64,000 bases of DNA, taken from contig NZ_BIFS01000002.1 of the NCBI RefSeq assembly GCF_003967555.1, positions 1,364,001-1,428,000 on the forward strand. The letters run 5' to 3'. The translations under genes were made by a program, and so were the position numbers. Numbering within the stretch: the first letter of the stretch is position 1; each line of letters starts with the position of its first letter. Positions 30,840 through 40,306 of this stretch are shown here, one piece after another. The stretch comes from Dictyobacter kobayashii (GTDB taxonomy: Bacteria; Chloroflexota; Ktedonobacteria; Ktedonobacterales; Ktedonobacteraceae). The notes under the pieces were generated by a model. That model was not told the origin of the DNA and ran no database searches. It saw only the letters and a list, made by a program, of their open reading frames with translations.

Positions 30840-31900
30840 CTAATCAAGTTTTCCTTCTCTGCTATATAATTGTTGCTCGTCCCGAGTCCATATATGTCCA
30901 TCAACCTTGTCAATGTAAGCATATAAGTAATTTTGCTCATATAACGCCCGAGAAAATGTACCCAAAAGCCAATAAGGGGTCCAGAGCCATTCCACTAACT
31001 TAACGGGACCCAAAGGCTCATTAGGAATCACCCTTTTATGCTGTTCCATAATAATCGGTTCTGCCATAAGCAGAGCTTCGGAAAGAGGAATTTGAGGTTC
31101 TCGATAGATGGATGGGATATAATTTGCCCATGCTCCAGCCTCTTGCAACCGAAGCGCCAACGTTTTGGCTAGCTCATATGGAAGATCCAATTTCAAAAAT
31201 GGAAAGACGATCCATTGTTCATACGACTCAGCCATTCTTTCATTCTTCATAATATGAGCCTGCAACCATTCATCTGTCAGTTGAGGAATAGACTGAAGCA
31301 GGTCTTGTAAATGCGGCTGAGTATGGCAAAATCCTGATATTGCAAGGTCGTAGGTATCATAACGCTCGGGCCAACGCGTCATAGGCAAACCAGCAGCATA
31401 TGCTTCTGCGTACCTCTTCTTTCTTTTGATTACTGTAGACTCGTCATTAAGATGCCTCAAGTCCTCACGCGACCAGAGATGTTCATCTAATTTATCCACA
31501 AAAACAACAAAGTAATAGCCCCCTCCTTGACTTCAAATTGCCAACATACACCTCTATCAATAATATTCAGCGACTGAGAAAAAGGTGTTTCAGGGAATTT
31601 CTCATTCCACTGTTGTGTAAGAACATGTGTCGCATACACCTTTGCTTGCCCAATAGAGAGCGTTGGGGTTCGATAGGTTGATAAGAGTCGGTATCCAACA
31701 GCACCTGCAACGATCAGGCATTCCAAAAGCATGGAAGCCAAAGAGGCTGATAGGTCTAGACCGAGAAACCCTGGTGCTTGTTCCTTCTGAACAATGCAAG
31801 CTTGGAGATAGGAATCTTCTAATACAGGGACCTGCTCCATCACATGACTCAGGTCAGGTTGAGAAGAACAACCATGCTGAAGAAAAATATCATACATCAT
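30840..31900 (-). pseudogene. Frameshifted candidate immunity gene for the peptidase tip
   Basis: The 5' frame (31900 to about 31500: MMYDIFLQHGCSSQP ... NIIDRGVCWQFEVKEG) and the 3' frame (about 31505 to 30840: DKLDEHLWSREDLRHL ... REGKLD) together match the contiguous frame at 2418-3312, where IDRGVCRQF leads straight into YIDKLDGHLWSHED. A small indel near 31500 breaks the gene. The full product would be about 350 residues with two similar halves; soluble; no known family recognised. It follows the C39-like peptidase tip. Confidence 0.6.
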
Positions 31901-31923
31901 ACTTAAACATCCATTCTTTACCT

Positions 31924-31960
31924 AAGCAGCCATACTATCATTATAATAGCATGGCTGCTT
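31924..31960 (-). terminator. Hairpin between peptidase tip 7 and its immunity gene
   Basis: A perfect 10-bp arm pair AAGCAGCCAT / ATGGCTGCTT with an extra inner CTAT/ATAG pairing. It lies 33 bases beyond the toxin stop and 24 bases before the immunity start. No strong U-tract. Confidence 0.55.
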
Positions 31961-31992
31961 GAGCATGAGCAACCAAAACACGTCGGCGACAC

Positions 31993-33618
31993 TTAACGCT
32001 TGAATACTGCCCTTTCACTAAACATTTTCGCGAATGCGCTTAATGATATGGAATAGGAAGTAGGATTGCCATTACCAATGAGTGGACTAGGATCTCGCAC
32101 ATACACGTTCTCACTATCGATACGATCGACAATGATTGAATGCAACTGAATTTCACTAGTATCCTTATTTATTCCTACTCCTATGGAAGCGACTGCAGGA
32201 TTGCCATGTGATGTAGATGTTTCTAAATCATCAATAGTAGCATCATTCGAAAAAGTATAGCCATCCACTCCATTCCTAGATAAGTAGAAAGGTAAATTTT
32301 CTAATCCTCCTCCTGTCAGCTCTGGATTTTGAATCCCTAAACCAGCTATTGCTCCATCTTCAGTTGCGTTGTCACCCGTTACCCCTGCGTCTAGTAGCTT
32401 CATAACAGCACAAGCTGCAGTGCAAGACATCCTATATGTTTGTTTTGTGAGATTATAAGGAGTTGGATACGGTCCTCTAGTAATCGGTCCAGGATTTTCA
32501 GGATCTTTGTAACCTTCACCTCCATAACCATTTCTTGTAGGTGGAACTCCTTCACCATCTGCTGCTAATCCCGCTGCTTCTCCCAGAAGGCCTCCAGCTA
32601 AAGCTTCTGGTCCAAAGAGGCTTCCCAAAGCTAAATCGATCAAAACAGATGAGATGAGAAAGTTCCCTGTTTCACAATTATAGTCACATGGCGGCTGCGG
32701 TGAAACTAGAACTCCTGGCACAGATGCATCCGTGTAGATATTAGTCCATCCACCAGAACTTGCCGAATAAATAGGAGGTGCCGTTGAGGCACTGTTCCAA
32801 TCACTCAGGCTAGTACTACTTCCACTCACATCATTCATAGCACGAAAATGCCCAGTTGGATCGGTTGCAGTTTCTGGGTTTCCTCTGACATAGGCATAGG
32901 GATCCAGACCAGACCCATTCGTTTCAACAGTATCCGCACTGATAAATCGCCCGCTCATGACGTCATAGTAGCGAGCACCATAGTAGAGCAGGCCGGTCTG
33001 GGTATCCAAGCGTTGTCCAGTGAAGTTGAAAGGCGAAAGCATGGTGCCATCACTGTACCGGGTTGCCCCAAAGGGCGAGAAGAGTTGCACCGCTTGCACC
33101 GAACCATCAGAGCGTAACGCGATGCTATTGCTGCCCAGGAAGTCGGGCATCAAATACGAGAAGGTGCCATTCTGGCGCATCGCCACTCGTTGTCCACCAA
33201 CACTGTAGTATTTGGTGGTCGAGGTCGTGCCACCAGTGATCGTCACATCCGTGTAGCCATCGAAGGAGATAGTGTCACTCGTCGTGGTCGTGCTTCCGAC
33301 GGTGTTGCTGGCTCGTTGCAGCACCCGTTGACCTGAATTGTCATAGAGAAAATGATCACTGGCCACAGTCCCATTGGGTGCCACCCAGGTATCGAGACGG
33401 CCCTCGTTGTCGTAGGTCATGATGGCACCGCTCTCCGCGGCATCACAGCCGTGACCAGAGGTCGTGTCGACGTTGCGGCAGGTCATGTTGCCCATGGCAT
33501 CATAGCTGGCATACTGGTTGGGCACGTTGCCCAGCGTGACCGCGCCGTGTGCCGGGAAAGTGCCATAGGTCTCGCTGCCGGAGCGTCCACTAGTCAGCCG
33601 GTCCAGGGCATCGTCGCT
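31993..33618 (-). CDS. Orphan RHS cassette 7: RHS core plus papain/C39-like cysteine peptidase tip
   Basis: RHS homology starts at about 33618 (DALDRLTSGRSGSETYG), open to DPTGHFRAM. After a linker with an Ala/Gly-rich hydrophobic stretch (LIDLALGSLFGPEALAGGLLGEAAGLAADG), the tip has YRMSCTAACAVMKLLDAG (putative catalytic Cys near residue 405), EIQLHSIIVDRID (His near 501) and VYVRDPSP (Asp near 517). Cys-His-Asp in this order and spacing is that of C39-like/papain-fold peptidases, a known class of polymorphic toxin tip. Predicted to cleave proteins in the target cell. Confidence 0.7.
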   Translation of the reverse strand, partial: SDDALDRLTSGRSGSETYGTFPAHGAVTLGNVPNQYASYDAMGNMTCRNVDTTSGHGCDAAESGAIMTYDNEGRLDTWVAPNGTVASDHFLYDNSGQRVLQRASNTVGSTTTTSDTISFDGYTDVTITGGTTSTTKYYSVGGQRVAMRQNGTFSYLMPDFLGSNSIALRSDGSVQAVQLFSPFGATRYSDGTMLSPFNFTGQRLDTQTGLLYYGARYYDVMSGRFISADTVETNGSGLDPYAYVRGNPETATDPTGHFRAMNDVSGSSTSLSDWNSASTAPPIYSASSGGWTNIYTDASVPGVLVSPQPPCDYNCETGNFLISSVLIDLALGSLFGPEALAGGLLGEAAGLAADGEGVPPTRNGYGGEGYKDPENPGPITRGPYPTPYNLTKQTYRMSCTAACAVMKLLDAGVTGDNATEDGAIAGLGIQNPELTGGGLENLPFYLSRNGVDGYTFSNDATIDDLETSTSHGNPAVASIGVGINKDTSEIQLHSIIVDRIDSENVYVRDPSPLIGNGNPTSYSISLSAFAKMFSERAVFKR

Positions 33619-34062
33619 GTGTTGCGGTGGTAACAAAAAGCGCCCCATCGGGTCTCAACCCGTCTACCAGCATCTCTTTCGTCTTCAAAATCACTGGTAC
33701 ATGTCCATGCAAAGACATAAAAAACAACGAAAATCTTCCCCGTTGCTGTCTACATATATCGCTTCACTTTTTTTAGAGAAAACAAATGGATGGGATTGTC
33801 ATCTGTTCTCATGCTGAGACCGACCCAGTAGTCCAAAACAAAATGGGTCAAGCTCATAATCATATCCGGCGGCACTTCCGGTTGGACAAAGAGAGTTTCA
33901 TTATCTCTCAATGCAAAATGCACTCAACAACGCCTTTAAAACCTCTACAAGAGTGTGCCAAGCTCATAAAAATGATGATAAAGCAGATACCTCACGTGCA
34001 TTCATAGCTTCATTGTCATCCTCGCCACAGATGTAGCGAAGAACACCTCCAACAGTGCATGC
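33619..34062. other. Intergenic region without a recognised gene
   Basis: Lies between the RHS homology boundary of cassette 7 and the stop of the pentapeptide gene. A 73-codon plus-strand frame (33786-34007) has no recognisable similarity and no good ribosome site. The region is AT-richer than the RHS DNA and may be a decayed gene. Confidence 0.4.
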
Positions 34063-34953
34063 TCACACTTCATCCCACTCCTCATCCTCCTCTTTGTCCC
34101 ACTCCCTCCAATAATCATAGTATGGTCCATCATTTGAGGTCAGAAGATCATGAGATAGCGTCACCTGGTCCCAATCCACAAGCGCTCCATCAAACAAGGT
34201 GCCAGCCACCATCGTCTGCTTAAAATAGGCCTTCGTGAGGTCGGCTCCCCGGAGATCCGCTCCTCGTAAATCTGCTTTGGCGAAATTAACTTTCCTCAAA
34301 TCCATATTTCTCATGAGCGCTCCATACAGATTGGTCTCTCTTAGTAAAGCACCACGGAGTTTGAGGTGCATGAAATCAAGGCCATTGCGAGCTTCCAGGA
34401 GGTTCGTTCTCGATAAATTGGTCCAGCGGAAATCAGCTCCAGTCAAATCAGCCCCGGCAACATTGGCATCATAGATCTCACATTCACTCGCGTAGATGCC
34501 TGCAAGATTGGCCCCTCGAAAGTCCGAAGATTCAAGAATGGATTTGCGAATCGTCGCTTTTTGTAAGTCCGCATCACGCAACGTTGCGTCATTCATAGAG
34601 ACACCCACAAGGAACGCGCCTTGCACATTGGCCGCACTCATATTGATATTACTACACGCCGCTGCATACAGATCAGCGCCACGCAAATCAGCCCCCACAA
34701 AAGACGCTTCAATTAAGCAAGCACAGCTCAAGGAAGCTCCGACCAAGAGGGCACCATCAAAATTGGCACAGGCAAAATTCATATAATGAAATGTGCATTT
34801 CGAGGCATTCACTCGTTGTAATTTATCTGTCCACTCTTCACCACCGGAGAGATCGGTTCCACTGAGATCCGGCAGGATGTGTGAGTGTTGTTGACGCCAT
34901 GCTTGCCAACGCTTGGGCTCAAAAAACAGGCCAAGATGTTCTGGATTGGCCAT
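34063..34953 (-). CDS. Pentapeptide-repeat protein, second gene of the ghost deaminase module
   Basis: A 296-residue protein; start taken at MANPEHLGLFF (ATG 34953) by analogy with its relatives, although an ATG two codons earlier is nearer to the AGGAAGGA ribosome site. N-terminal cap (PKRWQAWRQQ, PDLSGTDLSGG) then A-(D/N)-L-x-x repeats (DLRGADLYAAACSNINMS; KADLRGADLRGADLTKAYF) and an acidic tail (EEDEEWDEV). Close paralogue of 16686-17570, in the same order after the same toxin tip. Proposed DNA-mimic immunity protein. Confidence 0.8.
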   Translation of the reverse strand: MANPEHLGLFFEPKRWQAWRQQHSHILPDLSGTDLSGGEEWTDKLQRVNASKCTFHYMNFACANFDGALLVGASLSCACLIEASFVGADLRGADLYAAACSNINMSAANVQGAFLVGVSMNDATLRDADLQKATIRKSILESSDFRGANLAGIYASECEIYDANVAGADLTGADFRWTNLSRTNLLEARNGLDFMHLKLRGALLRETNLYGALMRNMDLRKVNFAKADLRGADLRGADLTKAYFKQTMVAGTLFDGALVDWDQVTLSHDLLTSNDGPYYDYWREWDKEEDEEWDEV

Positions 34954-34969
34954 TACCATTATTCCTTCC

Positions 34970-34995
34970 TACATACATACATACATACATACACA
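34970..34995. repeat. Tetranucleotide microsatellite (TACA)n just upstream of the pentapeptide gene
   Basis: About six and a half tandem TACA units (plus strand) directly abut the AGGAAGGA ribosome-binding site of 34063-34953. In mRNA sense the repeat is (TATG)n, with an ATG in each unit. The paralogous site near 17585 has only about two units. Slippage could alter leader length or offer out-of-frame starts. Confidence 0.75.
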
Positions 34996-35053
34996 AAAAT
35001 ACAGCATTGATTCACACCAGAAGGAGCACCACAGAAAAGTATGGATGAGCGGC

Positions 35054-35953
35054 TTATACGTTCTTCCACTTCTGGAGGTCTCGCCAACATTGGCGCGTAT
35101 GTACAGGCCACCACCCCTTTGGCTTCCTATGCAAGGTCAAGACATCATTGGATCGCGTTATCGCATCCCAATCGAGGAGGGCACCATCAAGGAGGGCACC
35201 ATCAATCATCGTTTGGTCGAAGATAGCTCCAGTCAAGTTGGCTCCTCGAAGATCCGCCCCCCGTAAATCGGTACGCTGGAAATAGACGTGTCGTAAATCC
35301 ATTTCTCGCATGAGCGCTCCACACAAATTCAGTTCGTTCAGATTCGCCTGACTCAAATGTATCCGGGTGAGATCGTTTCCCTGTTGTGTTTCCAGGATAT
35401 TCACTCTGCGGACATCGGCCCCTTTCAAATCAACGCCCGTAAGATCAGCCCCAGCAACATTAGCACCCACGAGCACCACTTCGCACGCGTGCGCGCCTGC
35501 AAGTGTTGCCTCTCGAAGATCAGCGAAACGCAAGTCAGCTCTTCTAAGATGTACCTTCCGTAAATCGGCAGCCCTCAACTGCGCATACTCCATCTTTGCG
35601 TTCACCAGCCATGCTTCCTGCAGATTGGCATGAGACATATTCACCCCGCGGCAGCGCCCAAAAGAAAGATCTACGTGACGCATGTCAGCAAACGCAAAAG
35701 AGGCATTGCAGAGTCGGGCCGAGTTGAGGAATGCATGGGTGAAGCGGCCTCTGTCGAAGTTCACATCCGTCAAATTCATGTAACTCAGATCAGCATCTGA
35801 CCAATTGACGCGTTGTACATTTCTGTTACCCAGGTGATCAAGAGACGACACATCACTCGCACTCAAATCTGGCTCAATGTCTGGAAACTGCAGGCGCCAA
35901 GCCTCCCATTGTTGTGGATCGTCAAAAAGCTGGAGATGTGCTGGATTGGCCAT
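35054..35953 (-). CDS. Pentapeptide-repeat protein, first gene of the ghost deaminase module
   Basis: Start at MANPAHLQLFDD (ATG 35953), with GAAGGAG upstream; the in-frame extension to 36085 has no good start and overlaps the hairpin region. About 299 residues: cap PQQWEAWRLQF ... PDLSASDVSS and A-D-L-x-x repeats (NVAGADLTGVDLKGADV; TDLRGADLRGANLTGAIFD). Orthologous to 17656-18555. It follows the deaminase fragment at 36130-36420, repeating the toxin, then long-type, then short-type pentapeptide gene order. Confidence 0.8.
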   Translation of the reverse strand: MANPAHLQLFDDPQQWEAWRLQFPDIEPDLSASDVSSLDHLGNRNVQRVNWSDADLSYMNLTDVNFDRGRFTHAFLNSARLCNASFAFADMRHVDLSFGRCRGVNMSHANLQEAWLVNAKMEYAQLRAADLRKVHLRRADLRFADLREATLAGAHACEVVLVGANVAGADLTGVDLKGADVRRVNILETQQGNDLTRIHLSQANLNELNLCGALMREMDLRHVYFQRTDLRGADLRGANLTGAIFDQTMIDGALLDGALLDWDAITRSNDVLTLHRKPKGWWPVHTRQCWRDLQKWKNV

Positions 35954-36030
35954 CACTGGTGCTCCTTCTATTTCTCTCGTATAAATCAATACTCTAATAT
36001 CATTATCTCTGTGCAGAGACAACAAACAGG

Positions 36031-36074
36031 CAAGCCGTTTGCAAGAAGACAGATTTCTTTCTGCATGCGGCTTA
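36031..36074 (-). terminator. Imperfect hairpin between the deaminase fragment and the pentapeptide genes
   Basis: AAGCCG / CGGCTT pair at the base with a mostly paired inner stem (TTGCAAGAAG against CTTTCTGCAT), followed in minus-strand reading by CCTGTTTGTTG. The same GCAAGCCGTTTGCAA block is preserved at about 20122-20140 after the related deaminase cassette, and the CCTGTTTGTTG tail also follows the hairpin at 40230-40258. Confidence 0.5.
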
Positions 36075-36129
36075 CCCCTAGACATTTTTATCCTTCGATC
36101 CTAGATAAGGATAATATCAACTCTGATAC

Positions 36130-36420
36130 TTGTCGCAATACTCCATCAGGGCTAAGGTACTAATAGACTGAGGTGATTGTCGCCCCATTTATATTTGATA
36201 GCTTGTCCACCCAATCCGGTATTCTTGGTTGACATTTGTAGCATGGTGCTGGGTCGATAACGTAATTAACAGTATAAGACTGACCAGGCTTTGCCCGATT
36301 ATTTAATTGGCCTGTTGCCCAATTAAATAATTGCTCCTCTGCATGAGTATTCTTTTCAGAGCCGGGAATTATACCAGATGGTGGTCCAAACTTCCACGTT
36401 TTCGAACTGGACAAAAGCGA
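36130..36420 (-). pseudogene. Ghost cassette 8: HAE/PCxxC deaminase fragment without RHS core
   Basis: Reads NTHAEEQLFNWATGQL ... VIDPAPCYKCQPRIPDW ... ATITSVY, then a TAG at 36160-36162 where the paralogue (20218) has TGG (Trp) in SIYWYLSPDGVLRQ. YLSPDGVLRQ continues in frame after the stop. The whole RHS core and N-terminal tip are missing. It is therefore a doubly broken relic, yet its two pentapeptide immunity genes are intact. Confidence 0.8.
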
Positions 36421-36500
36421 GGCAATCTCACACCGTTTAGTGTAGCTGTATCACAGACTGGTTAAGCATGTAATTTATTTGTTTTCGGCGGATGTTTTTT

Positions 36501-36680
36501 TTAACTCCCCTTAGCCAAACCGCGACAGATTCCGCCAGCCAACCCAACCAATACAGTAACGCAAATAGCAATTAGCCTTAAGACACCCTCAAAAACAAAC
36601 AAATCAAGCAATATAAGTAAAGCCAACAAAAACAATGCTAGAAAATAAAGATTCATTAAAAGATTGACGTACTTTCTCAA
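36501..36680 (-). CDS. 59-residue two-TM protein, candidate immunity to tip 9
   Basis: A frame too short for usual thresholds. It probably starts at TTG 36678-36680, because GAGGTG lies five bases upstream (an internal ATG is at 36656). The product reads MRKYVNLLMNLYFLALFLLA ... then an acidic turn (DLFVFEG) and a second hydrophobic helix (LRLIAICVTVLVGLAGGI), ending CRGLAKGS. It occupies the immunity position after the hydrophobic tip at 37063, like the five larger membrane proteins after the other hydrophobic tips. Confidence 0.55.
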   Translation of the reverse strand: MRKYVNLLMNLYFLALFLLALLILLDLFVFEGVLRLIAICVTVLVGLAGGICRGLAKGS

Positions 36681-36956
36681 TATTCACCTCTTTCACTTTA
36701 CTCATACAACTCATTCTTTAACTTCATGTGTACAAACTTCCTGCAAAGAATGACCGAGTATCGTAACGATCATTTGTGGTTCTGCTAGCTTGTAATATAA
36801 CCTTTGCTACAAACTAGCAGAGAGTACGAACGCGATATGCAAGTTCTTCTCTAAAAACCATAAACAATTCTTAGCGTATCATGTAAAGATTTTATGAAAT
36901 CGCACTCCTTCAAGGTAGTGCTTAGGTCTGAAAATAACTCGCACATCGCATTGAGT

Positions 36957-36992
36957 ATGCAAAATAAGTATGACTTAGCTTATTTTATGCAA
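36957..36992 (-). terminator. Terminator-like hairpin after tip 9
   Basis: Arms GC(AT)AAAATAAG / CTTATTTTGC pair with a 2-nt bulge, followed by moderately T-rich sequence. The remaining 36681-37062 shows further inverted stretches (e.g. CTGCTAGCTTGTA ... TACAAACTAGCAG at about 36782-36824) but no gene. Confidence 0.45.
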
Positions 36993-37062
36993 TGGCACAT
37001 AAAGCATAAATCCTACTCACACCCTTAAGCTAAGGTATGTTCGCCAAGCATTAACAATGAAA

Positions 37063-38950
37063 TCATGCACACACAGATGCTTTGCTCGTCTGACACCATT
37101 GGGCAATTTGAACAGGTGTTTCCGAATCAATATACGCATCGTTTACTTGGCTCCAAGCAATAGTGGTATTCAACACTCCAGTAGAGCTGGTCACTATCGA
37201 TCCAGCTTGGTCTTTTATCATACTTGTGACATCTTTTATGCCTTCCTTAGCAACATCGGCCATTGCTTTACTTAATCCTCCGCCGAAGAAGAAGCCTATA
37301 GCTTCAACAACAGTTTTTCCTGCATCCCACATAGCAGATAACGTTTGGATAAAAGCCATGGCAGCTAATACTCCTGCCGGAATCGTAGCGCCATTCTTTA
37401 GTGCAATATCTCTCCAAAGTTGAACTCCATGAACAAGCAGCGTTAAAATATCTCCTGTTATATCTTCAAAATTTTTAGCAATAAGATCGGCTATCATATT
37501 TCCTACATCTTGAACCAAGGATATCCCATCAAGAGCAATAGCGACGCTGTTTCTAAAGTCCGTATTACTCTGTTTCATAGCCTCCTTTATTTTTTTTATT
37601 TGATCGGAACTATATTTCCCACTATTCTCATCATCTGGTGGAGGGGTACGATACATACAACCACCACAAGACGAGCCTCCTCCAGCAGTTGGTTGACCAC
37701 CTCCTCCAGCTCCACCAGATCCACCGCTTCCTCCTGAGCCACACACAGCCATGTTGTGACAGGCATCATCAACGCCACTGATGCCAGGAGGAGGTGAAGG
37801 ATCAGAAGGTGGTGGCGGCAGACCAGACCCATACGTACAATCGCCATCCGTATTACATCTGCCATGACCCGTGGGATCGGCAAACGTCTCGGGATTGCCT
37901 TTCACATACGCAAAGGGATCAAACCAGACGCATTGGTTCTACGTATCCGCACTGGTAAAAACGACCACTACTCGAAGCATCATAATACCGCGCGTTATAG
38001 TAGAGCAAGCCCGTCTGGGCATCGAGACGCTGGCCCGTGAAGTTGAAGGGCGAGAGCATCGTGCCGTCACTGTACCGCGTTGAGCCAAAGGGAGAGAAGA
38101 GTTGCACCGCCTGTACCGAGCCATCGGCTCGCAGCGCGATGCTGTTGCTCCCAGGAAGTCAGGCATCAGATAGGAGAAAGTGCCATCCTGGCGCATTGCC
38201 ACTTTTTGTCCACCTGGACTGTAGTACTTGGTAGTCGAAGTGGTGCCGCCAGTGATGGTGACATCTGTAAAGCCATCGAAGGAGATAGTGTCACTCGTCA
38301 TGGTCGTGCTTCCGACGGTGTTGCTGGCTCGTTGCAGCACTCGTTGACCCGAATTGTCATACAGGTATTGATCGCTGGCCACGGTGCCGTTGGGCGCGAC
38401 CCAGATAGCGAGACGGCCCTCGTTGTCGTAGGTCATGATCGCCCCACTTTGAGCGGCATCACACCCGTGACCCGAGGTCATGTTTCCCGTGACGTCGTAG
38501 CTGGCATACTGGTTGGGAACGTTGCCTAACGTAACTGCTCCAGATGCCGGAAAGCTGCCATAGGTTTCAATCTTCAAGGAACCATTGATCAAACAATCCA
38601 AGGCATCATAGCTGTCGGATTGCTGGTAGGCACCAATAGTAATCCCCCTAGGGGTCAAACCGCAATGACAGCTATCGGTCGGAGTGCCAGTATTGCCAGC
38701 CCAGACAATTGAGTTCACATTGTAACAGAAGGATTGATTATTAGTTTAAGTACATTAGTAGATTCAAGGAACTTGAATACAAAATTGATGATATTGACCA
38801 CATTGTCATGCGTGCATATCTGGCTCCAGATGGTTGTTCCATTACAAGGGTTGCGATAGTTATCAGGTATTGGATGCCATGATAGAACATGCTCGTTAAG
38901 GGCATGGGCATTGAGACGTTACTAGTAGTAGTGCTGTATCCAATAGTCGA
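37063..38950 (-). pseudogene. Orphan RHS cassette 9: frameshifted RHS core plus hydrophobic tip
   Basis: The RHS core is recognisable from about 38950 (heavily decayed) to DPTGHGRC at about 37860, with frame breaks near 37925-37970 and 38154 (one C missing in the CCCCAGGAAGTC block). The downstream frame is clean: GRCNTDGDC, Pro linker, DDACHNMAVCG, SCGGCMYRTPP, then a ~190-residue hydrophobic tip (SVAIALDGISLVQDVGNMIADLI; VLAAMAFIQTLSAMWDAG; AIGFFFGGGL) ending QWCQTSKASVCA. The tip is preserved while the core decays. Confidence 0.75.
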
Positions 38951-39008
38951 ATCTTAATTGGTTATACAGCCCAAAGATCACCTCAATCCACCATAATCTG
39001 ACATTCGT

Positions 39009-40187
39009 TTATGCACCAGAAGATTTCAAAGATCGGAAATAGGATAAAATCTCCTCGAGTGTCGCATTTTCGATTACTTCAGGTGAAGGCGTTTGCAACA
39101 ACGGAAGCTCGCTAAGATCAATTTCCTCAAGATTGCGTAACTCACCAATTTCCGCTGGCAAAGCAGTGAACTTATTAGAAGAGAGATCAAGATAGCGCAG
39201 CTTTTGAAGCCTCCCAATCTGAGGTGAAAGAGATTGAAAACGATTCCCCGATAGGACAAGCTCTTCTAGCAACTCCAAGGACCAGAAGGTATCAGGTAGT
39301 ATGCTGACCAACGTTCCACAAAGGCGAAAAAATTTCAATCGCTTCAAATTGACAATCTCTGATGGAATCCTCCGCAACGCAATATCCATAATACTGAGGA
39401 TCTGAAGAGATGCAATTTCCCAAACGGCTGGCGAGAGTTCTTGAAGGGGAAGGTCGCTGATGCCAAGCCAATCTAAACGGTGCAAATGCTTTAACTCAGC
39501 CGGAAGCGATTGAACGGGCAACGAATGCAAACCTAAATCGATAAGCGAGTGAAGATTCCCAATTGCAGGTGAGATATCCTCCAGAGGAAGACTCATCAAA
39601 AAGAGCTTCTCTAGCCTTTCAAGCTGATACAATTCTTCGGGCAAAGAGGTAAGCGGACTAGCAAATAGCGATAAAGAACGCAAATTTGTGAGCCGTCCAA
39701 TTGCAGGTGAGATACGGTGTAAAGGATTTCTATTTAGAATGAGTTCTTCAAGAGATTGCAACTGCACAATTTCATCTGGAAGATTCTGAATGGCGTTCTC
39801 TTGCAGATCAAGTGTCTTCAGTGAAGAAAGTGCAAGGATTGCTTCAGGAAATTCTTCAAAGTGATTCACTTTAAGATCAAGAGTTGTCAAGTGTGATAAT
39901 GCCTGCAACGACTCAGGAAGAGTACACAACCGAGCACATCGGCGAACCTCAAGATTCTGTAACTGTGTCAGTTGAGAAATCTCAGATGGCAATTGCTCCA
40001 TTTGGTCAAAACCAGATAGTCGCAAAGATTGCAGGTGACTCAGTTTCCATAGATCCGATGGAATCGAACGCTGTTCGTCCCCGGAGAGGATCAATTTTAT
40101 TACATCTCCATAGTCATTGTACTCAACAGAACGTATCATTTTTCCTGATACTTGTTTTATCTTTTGGATTAGTGCTTCGTCATTCAT
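39009..40187 (-). CDS. Leucine-rich-repeat immunity protein for the CAE/PCxxC deaminase tip
   Basis: A 392-residue protein from ATG 40187. After a ~45-residue N-terminal segment (MNDEALIQKIKQVSGKM) it has about fourteen LRRs of 22-23 residues with the bacterial pattern LxxLxxLxLxxNxLxxLPxEI (e.g. LQSLEELILNRNPLHRISPAIGRL). No signal peptide, so cytoplasmic. It follows the deaminase tip of 40307. A second LRR protein follows the deaminase-like tip of 45283, supporting an immunity role by direct binding (inference). Confidence 0.75.
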   Translation of the reverse strand: MNDEALIQKIKQVSGKMIRSVEYNDYGDVIKLILSGDEQRSIPSDLWKLSHLQSLRLSGFDQMEQLPSEISQLTQLQNLEVRRCARLCTLPESLQALSHLTTLDLKVNHFEEFPEAILALSSLKTLDLQENAIQNLPDEIVQLQSLEELILNRNPLHRISPAIGRLTNLRSLSLFASPLTSLPEELYQLERLEKLFLMSLPLEDISPAIGNLHSLIDLGLHSLPVQSLPAELKHLHRLDWLGISDLPLQELSPAVWEIASLQILSIMDIALRRIPSEIVNLKRLKFFRLCGTLVSILPDTFWSLELLEELVLSGNRFQSLSPQIGRLQKLRYLDLSSNKFTALPAEIGELRNLEEIDLSELPLLQTPSPEVIENATLEEILSYFRSLKSSGA

Positions 40188-40229
40188 TAATTTACCCTAC
40201 TTTCTTGTGCAGATATTAACAACAAACAG

Positions 40230-40258
40230 GCAAAGCCTACCATACCGGTAGACTTTGC
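40230..40258 (-). terminator. Intrinsic-terminator-like hairpin between tip 10 and the LRR gene
   Basis: GCAAAGCCTACC / GGTAGACTTTGC pair with one mismatch around a 5-nt loop. In minus-strand reading CTGTTTGTTGTT follows. Confidence 0.6.
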
Positions 40259-40306
40259 ACGGCAAATTGACTCTATCTTAGCACACTTACAGAAACGAAA
40301 GTATAC

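Noticed and set aside
33786..34007. Plus-strand 73-codon frame as a small gene
   Set aside because: No ribosome site, no recognisable motif, and the surrounding composition looks like decayed intergenic DNA.
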